From assembly GCF_001269365.1 (NCBI RefSeq), contig NZ_CXOM01000002.1:860827-924826 (forward strand): a stretch of DNA of 64,000 nucleotides, written 5' to 3'. How positions within the stretch are numbered: the stretch's first letter is position 1; each line of letters starts with the position of its first letter. Shown here in pieces: positions 17,700 to 26,371 of the stretch. The position numbers were made by a program, and so were the translations under genes. The stretch comes from Limnohabitans sp. Rim11 (GTDB taxonomy: Bacteria; Pseudomonadota; Gammaproteobacteria; Burkholderiales; Burkholderiaceae_C). Under the pieces are notes generated by a model. The model saw only the letters and a program-made list of their open reading frames with translations, did no database searches and was not told where the DNA came from.

Positions 17700-18091
17700 C
17701 TTCAAAGACACTCAATGAAGCCCAATTGATCGCGCTGGTTGAAAAATACTTTGCCGCCGTTGATCGCAAGAATGTGGCAGATACCTTGGCCTGCTTTGCG
17801 CCCAATGCGCGCTTTAGTATTGCCAACCATGGCCTGCTTTATGAAGGCAGGGACACAGAATTAAAAGGCATGTATGAGCGATTGAATGAGCGCTACGCCC
17901 AAGTGTGGCACGGACAGTTTTCACACACGGTGGATGTGAAGGCGCAGCGCATTGCCAGTCGATTTCGTGTCGAAAACATCACCCACCAGGGTGAAAAATT
18001 GATCAAAAACAACTGCAACTTTTTTGAATTGAATGCAGGTCTGTTTGGCGCTGTCTTTGTTTATATGTCAGGCGAAAATTCACTTGGCTGA
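17696..18091 (+). CDS. SnoaL/NTF2-like protein, last gene of operon A
   Basis: 131 aa, an NTF2-fold protein: LIALVEKYFAAVDRKNVADTLACFAPNARFSIANHG is the typical N-terminal helix plus cone-wall strand, and it ends with a strand pair (RFRVENIT, NNCNFFEL, GAVFVYMS). Such small alpha/beta cones act as isomerases, dehydratases or non-catalytic subunits of oxygenases. ATGA overlap with the PhyH gene suggests they work together. Its 3' end overlaps the convergent MmgE/PrpD gene by 12 bp. Confidence 0.75.
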   Translation: MTSKTLNEAQLIALVEKYFAAVDRKNVADTLACFAPNARFSIANHGLLYEGRDTELKGMYERLNERYAQVWHGQFSHTVDVKAQRIASRFRVENITHQGEKLIKNNCNFFELNAGLFGAVFVYMSGENSLG

Positions 18092-19435
18092 ATGCGCTAG
18101 CAATTGGGACCAAGTTTGAAACGACAATTTCAATTTGGCTAAATCCAAAGTCGCTTGTAGCATTGTTTCGCAGTGTGCAGTGGCCCAAATTCGGCTGGTC
18201 AAATTCATGAATTTTTCGCGCAATTCTTCCCGCGTGTAAGGGGAGGCGTCGTCGCCTCGATTGACGCCGGCTTGTCCTGTTCGGCTTGAGCCATCCTTCA
18301 AATAAAGGGTGACAGTGGCGGGTCTTTCGTTGGGCAATCTGGCGCTCATGGCAGGGTCGTGCGACACGCTAACCTTTTGCGCCAATGCCAAGGTGTGTGG
18401 ATTGCGAACAGCGTCCCAGGTAAAACTTGAAAGAGCGCTGGAGTTGTTGACAATGCGCGTGGCGACGGCAAATGGAACAGAAAATTTGGCGGCCAATGTG
18501 TTGTTGGGTGCGGGGTCGTTCAGTTCAGCGGCCAAGTGATAGGTGACCACTTCAATGCGATCAATGTCATCTGCCGAAGGCAAGGCTTGAACTACCGCCA
18601 TTTGATCAATGGCGTCCAAGGTGCCGTGGTTGTATCGGCAGCAGGAATGCAATTTGAAATAGTTGCGCATCAAGTGCCAGTCTTGTCCGAGACCTTGCGT
18701 GACCGCATCGGGCTGAAAACTTTCAGAAATAATTTTGCCCAGCAAAGAAGAAGGCCCATCGTGTTCACCGGTAAAACCGCATTCAGCCAAGTGCAACGCC
18801 AGCAAGCCATTGCGGTTGCTCAGGCCGGCATACACGTTGCGAACCAATCCGCCTTCTAGCATGGTTTGTTTGGAAGTGGCGGTGGTCAGTGAAGCCGCGA
18901 TGTTGATGGTTTGGCGCATGTCGCTGGCTTGCATACCAGCAACGCGAGCAGACGCTGCGCCTGCGCCGATGGTGCCCCAGGTGCCGTGCGGATGCATGGC
19001 ACCACGCAATTGAGAGGCGGCCCCTAGTCTTGAGCCGACTTCATAGCCGACCACCATGGCGGCTAAAAAGTTCTCTGCGCTGGCTTCTCTTTCTTGGCTG
19101 AGTGCCAGGGCAGCAGGAATGACGTGCACTGCAGGATGGCCGCGTGAAAATCGGTTGCCTTCATCCATTTCTAAAAAAGTTCCTGAGGTGCCATTGATGA
19201 AGGCGGCAGCTTCAGGTGTGCTGCAGGTGCCAAGCCCGATGAGTTGCGCTGCATGCTTGGAACTGACTTGTATTTGCCTTTTAGCAATGGCGCGCAGTTC
19301 TGGCTCTGCAGAGCCTGCTGCCATGGCGGCCACCGTATCGGCCAAGATCCAACCGACTTGATCTTTGACCTCTGCGTCTAGTTTTTGGTAGTCTAGGTTT
19401 GAAGAAAATTGACTGAGGGTGTCGAGGTAGTCCAT
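18080..19435 (-). CDS. MmgE/PrpD family protein (2-methylcitrate dehydratase / cis-aconitate decarboxylase-like)
   Basis: 451 aa. The PrpD-type pattern is visible: an all-helical N-terminal domain (VGWILADTVAAMAAGS, MDEGNRFSRGHPAVHVIPAALALSQ), an AGMQASDMRQTINIAASLTT segment, then KLHSCCRYNHGTLDAIDQ and the small C-terminal domain. Family enzymes dehydrate 2-methylcitrate, isomerise or decarboxylate aconitate, or handle iminodisuccinate. SD AGGAATTC lies 4 bp before the ATG. It follows the fourth NodB-like gene by about 20 bp, so the two form a minus-strand pair driven from the same divergent promoter region as operon B. Confidence 0.87.
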   Translation of the reverse strand: MDYLDTLSQFSSNLDYQKLDAEVKDQVGWILADTVAAMAAGSAEPELRAIAKRQIQVSSKHAAQLIGLGTCSTPEAAAFINGTSGTFLEMDEGNRFSRGHPAVHVIPAALALSQEREASAENFLAAMVVGYEVGSRLGAASQLRGAMHPHGTWGTIGAGAASARVAGMQASDMRQTINIAASLTTATSKQTMLEGGLVRNVYAGLSNRNGLLALHLAECGFTGEHDGPSSLLGKIISESFQPDAVTQGLGQDWHLMRNYFKLHSCCRYNHGTLDAIDQMAVVQALPSADDIDRIEVVTYHLAAELNDPAPNNTLAAKFSVPFAVATRIVNNSSALSSFTWDAVRNPHTLALAQKVSVSHDPAMSARLPNERPATVTLYLKDGSSRTGQAGVNRGDDASPYTREELREKFMNLTSRIWATAHCETMLQATLDLAKLKLSFQTWSQLLAHSAK

Positions 19436-19456
19436 GGGTGAATTCCTTGTGGCTGA

Positions 19457-20368
19457 TCAAGCAAGTGCTGCACGAGTGTCTGTAGTGCTAGCGCATTGTT
19501 CATAAATTTTTTGAGGCGTTGTGAATGTCACGCCTTCTGTTTCTTTCAATTGGCGCAGCATGTCGCGCAAATAACGAATGCGGCTGGGCATGCCCCAAAC
19601 CCAAGGGTGCAGGCTGAGGCCCATGACAGCGCTGCGTTGGTGAGTGACGCATTCATTGCGCATTTGTTCGGCGGCTTCCACAATTTGTTTCCCATGCTGC
19701 GCGGGCTCTACGGGCCTGAACCACTGGCCTTGAACATCATCCCATTCGCTTGACATGGGTATGGCCAACAAAGGATGGTGAGAAATGCCAGCGGGCAGCA
19801 TCCAATAAGGCTGATCGTCATTGCCCCAATCGAGTGTGTAGCGAACACCCGCATCGACCAACAAACCAAACGTGTCGGGTGATGTGCCCCAGTCTTGACT
19901 GAGCCATCCTTGTGACGCTTGCCCGGTGTAGGTTTGAAGGGCTTGCAATGAAGAGGCAATGTGCGCTTGTTGCTCTTCAAGTGGCATGTTGGTGTGCATG
20001 AGGCGTGTTGCAGCCACACCGTGCGCCAACCATTCGGCTTGTGAATCTTTCAGGGCTTTAAGAACTTCAGGCACGCGCGGAAGAACCAAACTGTTGGCAG
20101 CAACCACAGGCTGAATACCTAAATTTAGTAAGGCTTCTATGATTCTAAAAACGCCAATGCGCAAGCCATATTCGCGCTGGGTCCAACTGCGATAGTCGGG
20201 GTTGAAGCTCCCAAACTCGCCTACAAAACGTGGATCGCGAATGCTGCCCTCAGGTGCTTCAAAGTCCCAGTGCTCGAGGTGAATGACCGCAAACACATGC
20301 AAGTTAGAAGCCAAGGGCAAAGGCGCGCGCTGTTGAATGGCGCTGTAGTTGTAATGCAAATGATCCAT
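19457..20368 (-). CDS. NodB/PuuE-like amidohydrolase 4
   Basis: 303 aa from ATG 20368 (MDHLHYNYSA); a GTG at 20437 would add 23 residues, and neither start has a strong SD. Paralogue of the three operon A hydrolases but more distant: VIHLEHWDFEAP (motif 1, Glu kept), TQREYGLRIGVFRIIEALLN, LAHGVAATRLMHT (His kept), GWLSQDWGTS, LDWGNDDQPYWML and LSLHPWVWGMPSR. The substrate-facing HDDQP region becomes NDDQPYWM, as in allantoinase-like proteins, hinting at another ring substrate. Divergent from operon B across an intergenic region with the shared inverted repeat. Confidence 0.82.
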   Translation of the reverse strand: MDHLHYNYSAIQQRAPLPLASNLHVFAVIHLEHWDFEAPEGSIRDPRFVGEFGSFNPDYRSWTQREYGLRIGVFRIIEALLNLGIQPVVAANSLVLPRVPEVLKALKDSQAEWLAHGVAATRLMHTNMPLEEQQAHIASSLQALQTYTGQASQGWLSQDWGTSPDTFGLLVDAGVRYTLDWGNDDQPYWMLPAGISHHPLLAIPMSSEWDDVQGQWFRPVEPAQHGKQIVEAAEQMRNECVTHQRSAVMGLSLHPWVWGMPSRIRYLRDMLRQLKETEGVTFTTPQKIYEQCASTTDTRAALA

Positions 20369-20503
20369 GGTGGCTTGATCTCTTGCTGCCTTGTTATGTG
20401 TGAAGAAACATCCATTCGTGTGAGGAAAAGTTGACACTTTAAATTTTTAAAACTTAAGGAATTTCCGCTTGACTTCACAAAAAGATTGTTGCACAGTGTA
20501 CCT

Positions 20504-20527
20504 AATTGTTCTATGAATGGAACAATT
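20504..20527 (+). promoter_or_regulatory. Putative operator of operon B: perfect inverted repeat AATTGTTC-N8-GAACAATT
   Basis: Eight-base arms pair perfectly around TATGAATG. It lies 36 bp before the ABC binding-protein ATG and in the divergent region that also serves the NodB4/PrpD pair. A weak promoter (TTGTTG, 17 bp, TTCTAT) would have its -10 inside the left arm. Same element as 11853-11876, supporting one regulon for operons A and B. Confidence 0.68.
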
Positions 20528-20563
20528 TAATTCAACCCACAACTTCTTCATTGAGGAATTACC

Positions 20564-21781
20564 ATGACGTCTGATGTCCGTGTATCCCGTCGTTTGATCT
20601 TGCAAGCTGGTGCCGCCACTTCCGCTCTCGGCGCACCTGGCTTTTTGTTGGCGCAGCCAGCTCCCATTAAGATTGGTCTGGTGCACCCCGTAAGCGGTGG
20701 ACTCGCCTACAGCGGCGGTCAAGGTCGCCTCGGCTGCCAGATGGCCATCGATGAAATCAACGCGGCTGGCGGTATCAAGTCCATGGGCGGTGCCAAGCTT
20801 GAAGCCGCTCTGGGCGATTCACAATCACGTCCCGAAGTCGGTGTGTCCGAAGTTGAGCGCCTGCACCAAGCAGGTGTGGCCGCATATGTTGGCTGCTTCT
20901 CCAGCGCCATTGCACTGCCGGCCACTCAGGCTGCTGCCAAGTACAACACGCCTTTCATGATTGACGTCGGCGTATCCGACCTCATCGTCAAGCGCGGTCT
21001 CAAGAACGTGTTCAGGTTAGCACCAGGCTTTGGCAAGTGCGTGGACGATGCCATTGTGGGCTTGGGCGAAATTAACAAAGCGGCTGGCGGTGTGGCCAAG
21101 TCGGCTGTGTTGGTGCACGAGGAGTCAGAGTTCGGCACAGGTACAGCCAAGCTGCTTGCCGATCGCTTGCCCGGTATCAATGTGCAGGTGGCCGAGGTCA
21201 TCAAGCACGCCAACCCCACTCGCGATTTCTCCAACGTTGCGCTGCGCATCAAGAGCCTGAAGCCCGATCTCGTGATCATGAGTAACTACCAAAACGAATA
21301 CGTTTTGTTGGCGCGCACTTTGCATCAGCAGCGCGTTGATGTGGCAGGCATGTTCAGTGTGCTGGGTGGTGGCTTCAACTTCAAGCTGGTCAGTGAGCAG
21401 CCTGACATCGCTCAGAACATGATGGACTTCAACCACTGGTACAACCCCCGCAATCCCAAGGCCTTGGCCATGCGCAAGGCGGTTGAGGCAAAAGGTGGCT
21501 TGTTCACATTCGAAGTCTACTGTGGCTACAACGCCGTCAAGTGTTACGCTGAAGCGCTGGAGCGTGCTAAGTCGGCCGACAAAGAAAAAGTCATTGCAGC
21601 ACTCGAGGCCAGCACCTGGTCCGACCACTTCATGCCTTACGGTCCTACCAAGTTTGTCGACGGTCAAAACTCCGGTGGCCGTGCCGCCATGTTGCAGGCC
21701 ACCAAGACCGACATCAATGTGGTTTGGCCCAATGAATTTTCAGCAATGAAGCCAGTCTTCCCACGTCCTAAATTCAGCTGA
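20564..21781 (+). CDS. Branched-chain-type ABC transporter substrate-binding protein, Tat-type leader
   Basis: 405 aa periplasmic binding protein of the LivK/Peripla_BP_6 type: IKIGLVHPVSGGLAYSG at the mature N-terminus, AVLVHEESEFGTGTAKLL, and a C-terminal YCGYNAVKCYAEALERA. Residues 9-10 are a twin Arg followed by a hydrophobic stretch and AQPAP, so export may go through Tat. This family binds amino acids, amides, urea and small aromatic acids. First gene of operon B, strong SD GAGGAA. A long hairpin follows the stop, which would favour higher levels of the binding protein than of the permeases. Confidence 0.9.
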   Translation: MTSDVRVSRRLILQAGAATSALGAPGFLLAQPAPIKIGLVHPVSGGLAYSGGQGRLGCQMAIDEINAAGGIKSMGGAKLEAALGDSQSRPEVGVSEVERLHQAGVAAYVGCFSSAIALPATQAAAKYNTPFMIDVGVSDLIVKRGLKNVFRLAPGFGKCVDDAIVGLGEINKAAGGVAKSAVLVHEESEFGTGTAKLLADRLPGINVQVAEVIKHANPTRDFSNVALRIKSLKPDLVIMSNYQNEYVLLARTLHQQRVDVAGMFSVLGGGFNFKLVSEQPDIAQNMMDFNHWYNPRNPKALAMRKAVEAKGGLFTFEVYCGYNAVKCYAEALERAKSADKEKVIAALEASTWSDHFMPYGPTKFVDGQNSGGRAAMLQATKTDINVVWPNEFSAMKPVFPRPKFS

Positions 21782-21790
21782 TCCAGTTTC

Positions 21791-21839
21791 TTCGGCCAAG
21801 CAAACGCTCAGCATTGTTGAAGCGCTTGCTTGCCGAATT
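21791..21839 (+). terminator. Long imperfect hairpin between binding-protein and permease genes (attenuator or RNA stabiliser)
   Basis: TTCGGC-C-AAGCAA-A-CGCT pairs with AGCG-C-TTGCTT-GCCGAA across a loop of about 14 nt, with one bulge and one mismatch. No U-tract follows, so it is more likely a partial terminator or 3'-end protector of the binding-protein mRNA than a full stop. Confidence 0.5.
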
Positions 21840-21975
21840 GAACTGATTCCGAATTTCTTAGATTTCTATCGGAGACTTCAACTTGACTGCAACAGGCAGT
21901 CAGGTTGGATAGCTCCTGTGAATTCATCTTGCAGTATCTCTGCAATTTTATTGACCTCATGACAAGGAACTCGTT

Positions 21976-22845
21976 TTGGACCTGACCATCATCGGAGCGG
22001 CTGTCATCAATGGCATCCTCATGGGGGGTATTTACACCCTCGTCGCCTCTGGGCTCACATTGATTTATGGTGTGCTGCACATCATTAATTTTGCGCATGG
22101 CAGCATGTTGATGTTGGCCATGTTTGGTGTTTTCTATTTGGTGACCAAGATGGGCGTTGATCCCTATCTTTCCTTGTTGATCACAATGCCCACCATGTTT
22201 GTCATGGGCTACATCCTTTACAAATATTTCATCGGCAAATTGTCTTACGGTAAAGACGAAAACATTTTGTTGATCACCCTGGGTTTGTCGATCGTCATTG
22301 AAAACCTGGCGCTGATGCTTTTCACAGGCGACTCGCGCACCATTTCTCTTTCTTACAGCGACAAAATGTTTGAGGTGGGGCCTTTGTTGATTGGCCTTCC
22401 CAAGATCATTTCATTTGTAGCTTCAATGGTGATGTGCGCATTGCTGGGCATCTTCATCACTCAAACAGACACAGGCCGGGCCATTCGTGCAGTGGCCAAA
22501 GAGCGCATGGGTGCGCGTTTGGTGGGTATTGATGTCGACAAAGTTTTTGCCATCTCCTTTGGTTTGGGCATGGCCACCTTGGGCGCTGCAGCTTCCTTGC
22601 TCATGCCCATTTTTTATGTCTCACCCACCACGGGTCACGTCTTTGTGATGGTGGCTTTCACGGTAGTGGTGTTGGGCGGCATGGGCAGCTTTTTGGGCGC
22701 AGTGGTGGGCGGCTTGATTGTCGGTTTGACTGAGTCGTTTGGCGGTTTGTATTTGGGCGAAAGCCTGGGTCAAATTGGCATCTCTCTCATCTTCATTCTG
22801 ATCTTGTTGTTCAGACCCTCAGGACTCTTTGGAGACAAGCGATGA
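21976..22845 (+). CDS. Branched-chain-type ABC transporter permease (LivH type)
   Basis: 289-aa inner-membrane permease with about eight helices. LivH features: INGILMGGIYTLVASGLTLIYGVLHIINFAHGSM at the N-terminus (gate region) and AVAKERMGARLVGIDVDKVFAISFGLG (the EAA-like loop that contacts the ATPase). Start is TTG at 21976, 8 bp after AAGGA. The next gene overlaps by 4 bp. Confidence 0.92.
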   Translation: MDLTIIGAAVINGILMGGIYTLVASGLTLIYGVLHIINFAHGSMLMLAMFGVFYLVTKMGVDPYLSLLITMPTMFVMGYILYKYFIGKLSYGKDENILLITLGLSIVIENLALMLFTGDSRTISLSYSDKMFEVGPLLIGLPKIISFVASMVMCALLGIFITQTDTGRAIRAVAKERMGARLVGIDVDKVFAISFGLGMATLGAAASLLMPIFYVSPTTGHVFVMVAFTVVVLGGMGSFLGAVVGGLIVGLTESFGGLYLGESLGQIGISLIFILILLFRPSGLFGDKR

Positions 22846-23837
22846 TTTTCAATCGTTTACCTTGGACCCTTCACTTGTTGTTGTTGGTCGTTGCCATCAT
22901 TTTTCCGTTTACGTCCGATTCTGCCTTTGTCATTAACTTTGGGGTGTTGGCGCTGTTCTATGCTTTCATTGGACAGTCCTGGAACATTGCTGGGGGCTTT
23001 GCCGGTCAGTTGTCGTTTGGGCATGTGGCATTTTTTGGTGTAGGTGCCTATGCCTCAACCATTGTTCAAATGCGCTTTGGATTTAATCCTTGGTGGGGTC
23101 TGCCAGTCTCTGCATTGGCGGGTGCCGCGGCGGGTTGGCTCATCAGTGTGTTGTCCTTCAGAGCGGGGCTCAAAGGTTCTTATTTCGCTTTGATCACTTT
23201 GGCCTTTGCAGAAGTCTTTCGCATCATTTCCAACTCCATTGAAATTACCGGTGGTGGTTTGGGCATGCTGATCCCCATGAAGCAAACTGCCGCTAATTTC
23301 CAGTTTGGTGATCGACGCGTTTTTTACTTCATCATCTTGGCACTCACTGTGATTTCAGTGGCCATTGCACTTTGGTTGAAGGCGTCCCGATTTGGCGCGC
23401 GTTTGGCGGCCATTCGTGAAAATGAAGATTCCGCACGCGCTCTGGGCATCAATATATTTGCTGAAAAAATCAAGATCATGGCCATCTCTGGTGCCATTGC
23501 TGGTGTAGGCGGATGTTTTTTTTCGCAGTACTTCTTGTACATCGATCCCACCATTGTGTTTGGTGTCGACAAGTCGGTTGAGATGCTATTGGTCAGCATG
23601 ATTGGTGGCGCAGGCACTGTGTATGGCCCGCTCATTGGCGCGGTACTGCTTGCATTGGTCAGTGAAGTGACACGGTCCATGTTCAGTCTCCAAGGCCTTT
23701 CCTTGGTGCTGTACGGCACGCTGTTGGTCATCATCATTGCTTTCTTGCCCAACGGCTTGGTCGAATTGTTCAAGAAAAAAGAACGTAAAGAAGCAGGCCG
23801 TTTAAAGTCTGCTGCCAACAAAAAGGGAGAAGCCTGA
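22842..23837 (+). CDS. Branched-chain-type ABC transporter permease (LivM type)
   Basis: 331-aa inner-membrane permease. LivM hallmarks: SWNIAGGFAGQLSFGHVAFFGVGAYAS near residue 45-70, RFGARLAAIRENEDSARALGIN (ATPase-contact loop), and GGAGTVYGPLIGAVLL. A Lys-rich cytoplasmic tail (KKKERKEAGRLKSAANKK) ends the protein. It overlaps livH-type by 4 bp and the ATPase gene by 1 bp. Confidence 0.92.
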   Translation: MIFNRLPWTLHLLLLVVAIIFPFTSDSAFVINFGVLALFYAFIGQSWNIAGGFAGQLSFGHVAFFGVGAYASTIVQMRFGFNPWWGLPVSALAGAAAGWLISVLSFRAGLKGSYFALITLAFAEVFRIISNSIEITGGGLGMLIPMKQTAANFQFGDRRVFYFIILALTVISVAIALWLKASRFGARLAAIRENEDSARALGINIFAEKIKIMAISGAIAGVGGCFFSQYFLYIDPTIVFGVDKSVEMLLVSMIGGAGTVYGPLIGAVLLALVSEVTRSMFSLQGLSLVLYGTLLVIIIAFLPNGLVELFKKKERKEAGRLKSAANKKGEA

Positions 23838-24589
23838 TGCTGAAAGTTAAAGGTTTAACCAAAATATTTGGTGGCTTGCGTGCTGTCGACAATGCTTCCT
23901 TAGAAGTTGCTGCGGGTCAAATTGTTTCTCTCATTGGTCCCAATGGTGCGGGCAAGACAACCTTGTTTGCGTCCATTGCTGGCTTTCACAAAATCAACGA
24001 AGGCCAGGTTGAATTGCTTGGTAAAAACATTGTTGGTTTGGAAGTGCATGAAATTGCCCGTCTTGGCATGGTTCGGACATTTCAAATTACGCAGCCTTTT
24101 GCCAAGCTTTCGGTGCTTGAAAACATTGCGGTGGGTGCTTACCAACAGTTTGCCGTCAGAGACCAAGCCCATGCCCATGCGCGTTTGATTGCAGAAAAAG
24201 TAGGCATGGCGGGCATGCTCGATCAGCCTGCCTCTGAATTGACTGTGGCGGGCAGAAAGCGATTGGAGTTGGCGCGCGCTTTGGCCACGGGTCCCAAGTT
24301 GCTTTTGCTAGACGAAGTCATGGCCGGATTGAACCCGCAAGAGATCATTGAGATCATTGCGCTCATTCGCAGCATTCGTGATTCAGGCGTCACCATCTTG
24401 CTCATTGAGCACGTTATGCATGCCGTGATGAGTTTGTCGGAATACATCTACGTGTTGTCTTACGGCAAGATCATTGCCGAAGGCAAACCAGAAGAGGTTG
24501 TTAACAACCGTGAAGTGATTGAAGCTTACCTCGGACGGGGTGCTGCCGATCAAATGACGGGTCAAGCACAAGGAGTTGAACATGCTTGA
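23837..24589 (+). CDS. Branched-chain-type ABC transporter ATP-binding protein (LivG type)
   Basis: 250 aa. Walker A GPNGAGKTTLF (about 32-42), a signature reduced to ELTVAGRKRLELARAL (LivG proteins often lack the classical LSGGQ), Walker B LLLLDEVMAGLNPQE, and the H-loop LIEHVMHAV. It pairs with the LivF-type ATPase that follows; the two genes overlap by 14 bp. Confidence 0.92.
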   Translation: MLKVKGLTKIFGGLRAVDNASLEVAAGQIVSLIGPNGAGKTTLFASIAGFHKINEGQVELLGKNIVGLEVHEIARLGMVRTFQITQPFAKLSVLENIAVGAYQQFAVRDQAHAHARLIAEKVGMAGMLDQPASELTVAGRKRLELARALATGPKLLLLDEVMAGLNPQEIIEIIALIRSIRDSGVTILLIEHVMHAVMSLSEYIYVLSYGKIIAEGKPEEVVNNREVIEAYLGRGAADQMTGQAQGVEHA

Positions 24590-25283
24590 AATTCGCAATC
24601 TCCATGCGGGCTACGGCCAAATTGAAATTTTGCGCGGCATCAATCTGGATGTGGGGGCAAGCGAAATTGTGGCGGTGCTGGGCAGCAATGGCGTGGGCAA
24701 GTCCACCCTTAACAACAACATTTCTGCGCTTTACAAACCCTTCAGTGGTTCCATTCGTTTTCAGGGGGAAGACCTGACCGGTATGAACTCCACCGAGGTG
24801 GTTCAACGCGGCTTGATTCATGTGCCCGAAGGCCGGCGTATTTTTCCTAACCTCAATGTCAAAGACAACCTCTTGCTGGGTAGCCAGGTCAGAGGCAAAG
24901 AGCGCAGATCTCAAAACTTAGAGCGGGTGGTTGAAATTTTCCCGCGCCTCAAAGAACGCTTCGCCCAAATGGCGGGAACCTTGTCTGGTGGTGAGCAGCA
25001 AATGCTGGCCATTGGTCGCGGTCTGATGTCTGAGCCCGCATTGCTCATCATGGACGAACCCTCCTTAGGTCTTTCGCCTTTGTTGGTCGAGCAAATGTTT
25101 GAGTTGATTGCCAACATCAACAAACAAGGTATGCCTATCTTATTGATGGAGCAAAACGCGGTTCAAACTTTGGCCATCGCACACCGGGCTTACATCATTG
25201 AAAACGGTGAAGTGGCCATGCAAGGCAAGGCCTCTGACATGGCGCGCGACCCTGAACTCCGCAAAAACTATTTGGGACTTTGA
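24576..25283 (+). CDS. Branched-chain-type ABC transporter ATP-binding protein (LivF type)
   Basis: 235 aa. Walker A GSNGVGKSTLNNN, signature GTLSGGEQQMLAIGR, Walker B LLIMDEPSLGLSP, and H-loop LMEQNAV (Gln-Asn in place of the H-loop His, which is usual for LivF). It completes the importer. The SDR gene begins 3 bp later with a TTG. Confidence 0.92.
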   Translation: MNMLEIRNLHAGYGQIEILRGINLDVGASEIVAVLGSNGVGKSTLNNNISALYKPFSGSIRFQGEDLTGMNSTEVVQRGLIHVPEGRRIFPNLNVKDNLLLGSQVRGKERRSQNLERVVEIFPRLKERFAQMAGTLSGGEQQMLAIGRGLMSEPALLIMDEPSLGLSPLLVEQMFELIANINKQGMPILLMEQNAVQTLAIAHRAYIIENGEVAMQGKASDMARDPELRKNYLGL

Positions 25284-25286
25284 ACC

Positions 25287-26045
25287 TTGTCTAAGCGTGC
25301 CATGGAACTCGCGGGGCGTCATGCCTTGGTGACGGGGGCAGGCTCGGGCATTGGTCTGGCCACTGCCTGTGCACTTTCTAGCCATGGCGCCAAAGTGGCC
25401 GCTGTGGTGCAGTCGCAAGAGCAAGTGTCTGCTGTTCAGCAGGCGCTGCCCGAAGCTGTGGTTTTTGTTCAAGACTTGTTGGACGATGTCGCTTGTGCCG
25501 CTTTGCCAGAAAAAGCTGCGCAAGCGCTTGGTGGATTAGATGCCTTGGCATGCTGCGCGGGTATTTTCTTCAAAAAACTATCGGACGAAATTACCTTGGA
25601 CGAGTGGCGTCAAACTTTGGCCCTCAACTTAGATGCCACCTTTGTTTTAACCCGGGCTGCCATCGCGCAAATGCGCAAAGCACGTTGTGGTGACGCCAGT
25701 GTGGTGGTCATTAGCAGCCAAATTGGTTTGGTGGGACATGCGCGGGGCGCTGCTTATGCAGCGTCCAAAGCAGGTTTGAACGGCATGGTCAAATCTTTGG
25801 CCTTGGAGTGGGCCTCGGAAGGTGTTCGCATCAATGCCGTGGGGCCTGGCCCTGTTGCCACGCCCATGGTGGCACCCACCATGGCTGATCCCGCTTCATT
25901 GGCGGCCATGCAAGCCACAATTCCCATGGGCCGTCTTGGCCAGCCTCAGGAAATTGGCGAGGTGGTGAGTTTTCTGTTGTCACAAAGAGCGTCTTTCATC
26001 ACGGGCCAAATTCTTTGTGCGGATGGCGGCTTTACGGCCAGATAA
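25287..26045 (+). CDS. SDR-family oxidoreductase
   Basis: 252 aa, NAD(P)-dependent. Classical SDR: VTGAGSGIGLATA for cofactor binding, catalytic Ser in VVVISSQIGLVG, YAASKAGLNGMVKSLALEW (Tyr-x-x-x-Lys) and INAVGPGPVATPM. TTG at 25287 sits 3 bp after livF; an ATG five codons later (MELAGRHALVTG) is an equally good start. It would oxidise or reduce a hydroxyl intermediate of the operon B route. Confidence 0.88.
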   Translation: MSKRAMELAGRHALVTGAGSGIGLATACALSSHGAKVAAVVQSQEQVSAVQQALPEAVVFVQDLLDDVACAALPEKAAQALGGLDALACCAGIFFKKLSDEITLDEWRQTLALNLDATFVLTRAAIAQMRKARCGDASVVVISSQIGLVGHARGAAYAASKAGLNGMVKSLALEWASEGVRINAVGPGPVATPMVAPTMADPASLAAMQATIPMGRLGQPQEIGEVVSFLLSQRASFITGQILCADGGFTAR

Positions 26046-26049
26046 ACAG

Positions 26050-26367
26050 ATGCCCGAGATCAAGCTTCCCTTGGCTGAATTAGCCAACGTCATTCGCAGT
26101 AAAAATGCAGGCCCCTTGTGTGTGACCTTGGATTTATTCTTTCCAAATTTTGAGTGCTTTCAACGGGCGGCACAAAGCGATGCACTTCAAGTCAGTTCAA
26201 TCGCCTCGCTGTATGGTTTGCTTAGCCCACAAGTCAAAAGATTCGACTTGCCGGAAATCTTTGCCATCAAGCTGTCCATGCAGAGGTCTGTGTGTGCAGG
26301 TCACCCCGGTGATGGCGATTTGTATGGTGCCCAGCAACATGCGCCCCTCTTGTCATTGAGGGTCTAA
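26050..26367 (+). CDS. DUF4387 protein, partner of the AtuA-like protein
   Basis: 105 aa from ATG 26050 (MPEIKLPLAELANVIRSKNAG). DUF4387 pattern: the AxxIRSKNAGP start, TLDLFF, FDLPEIFAIKLSMQR, and a C-terminal GDGDLYGAQQHAPLL. Members are found next to, or fused to, DUF1446/AtuA proteins, as here (the AtuA-like gene begins 5 bp later). No biochemical function is established; it is probably a subunit of the same enzyme. Confidence 0.85.
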   Translation: MPEIKLPLAELANVIRSKNAGPLCVTLDLFFPNFECFQRAAQSDALQVSSIASLYGLLSPQVKRFDLPEIFAIKLSMQRSVCAGHPGDGDLYGAQQHAPLLSLRV

Positions 26368-26371
26368 GAGC

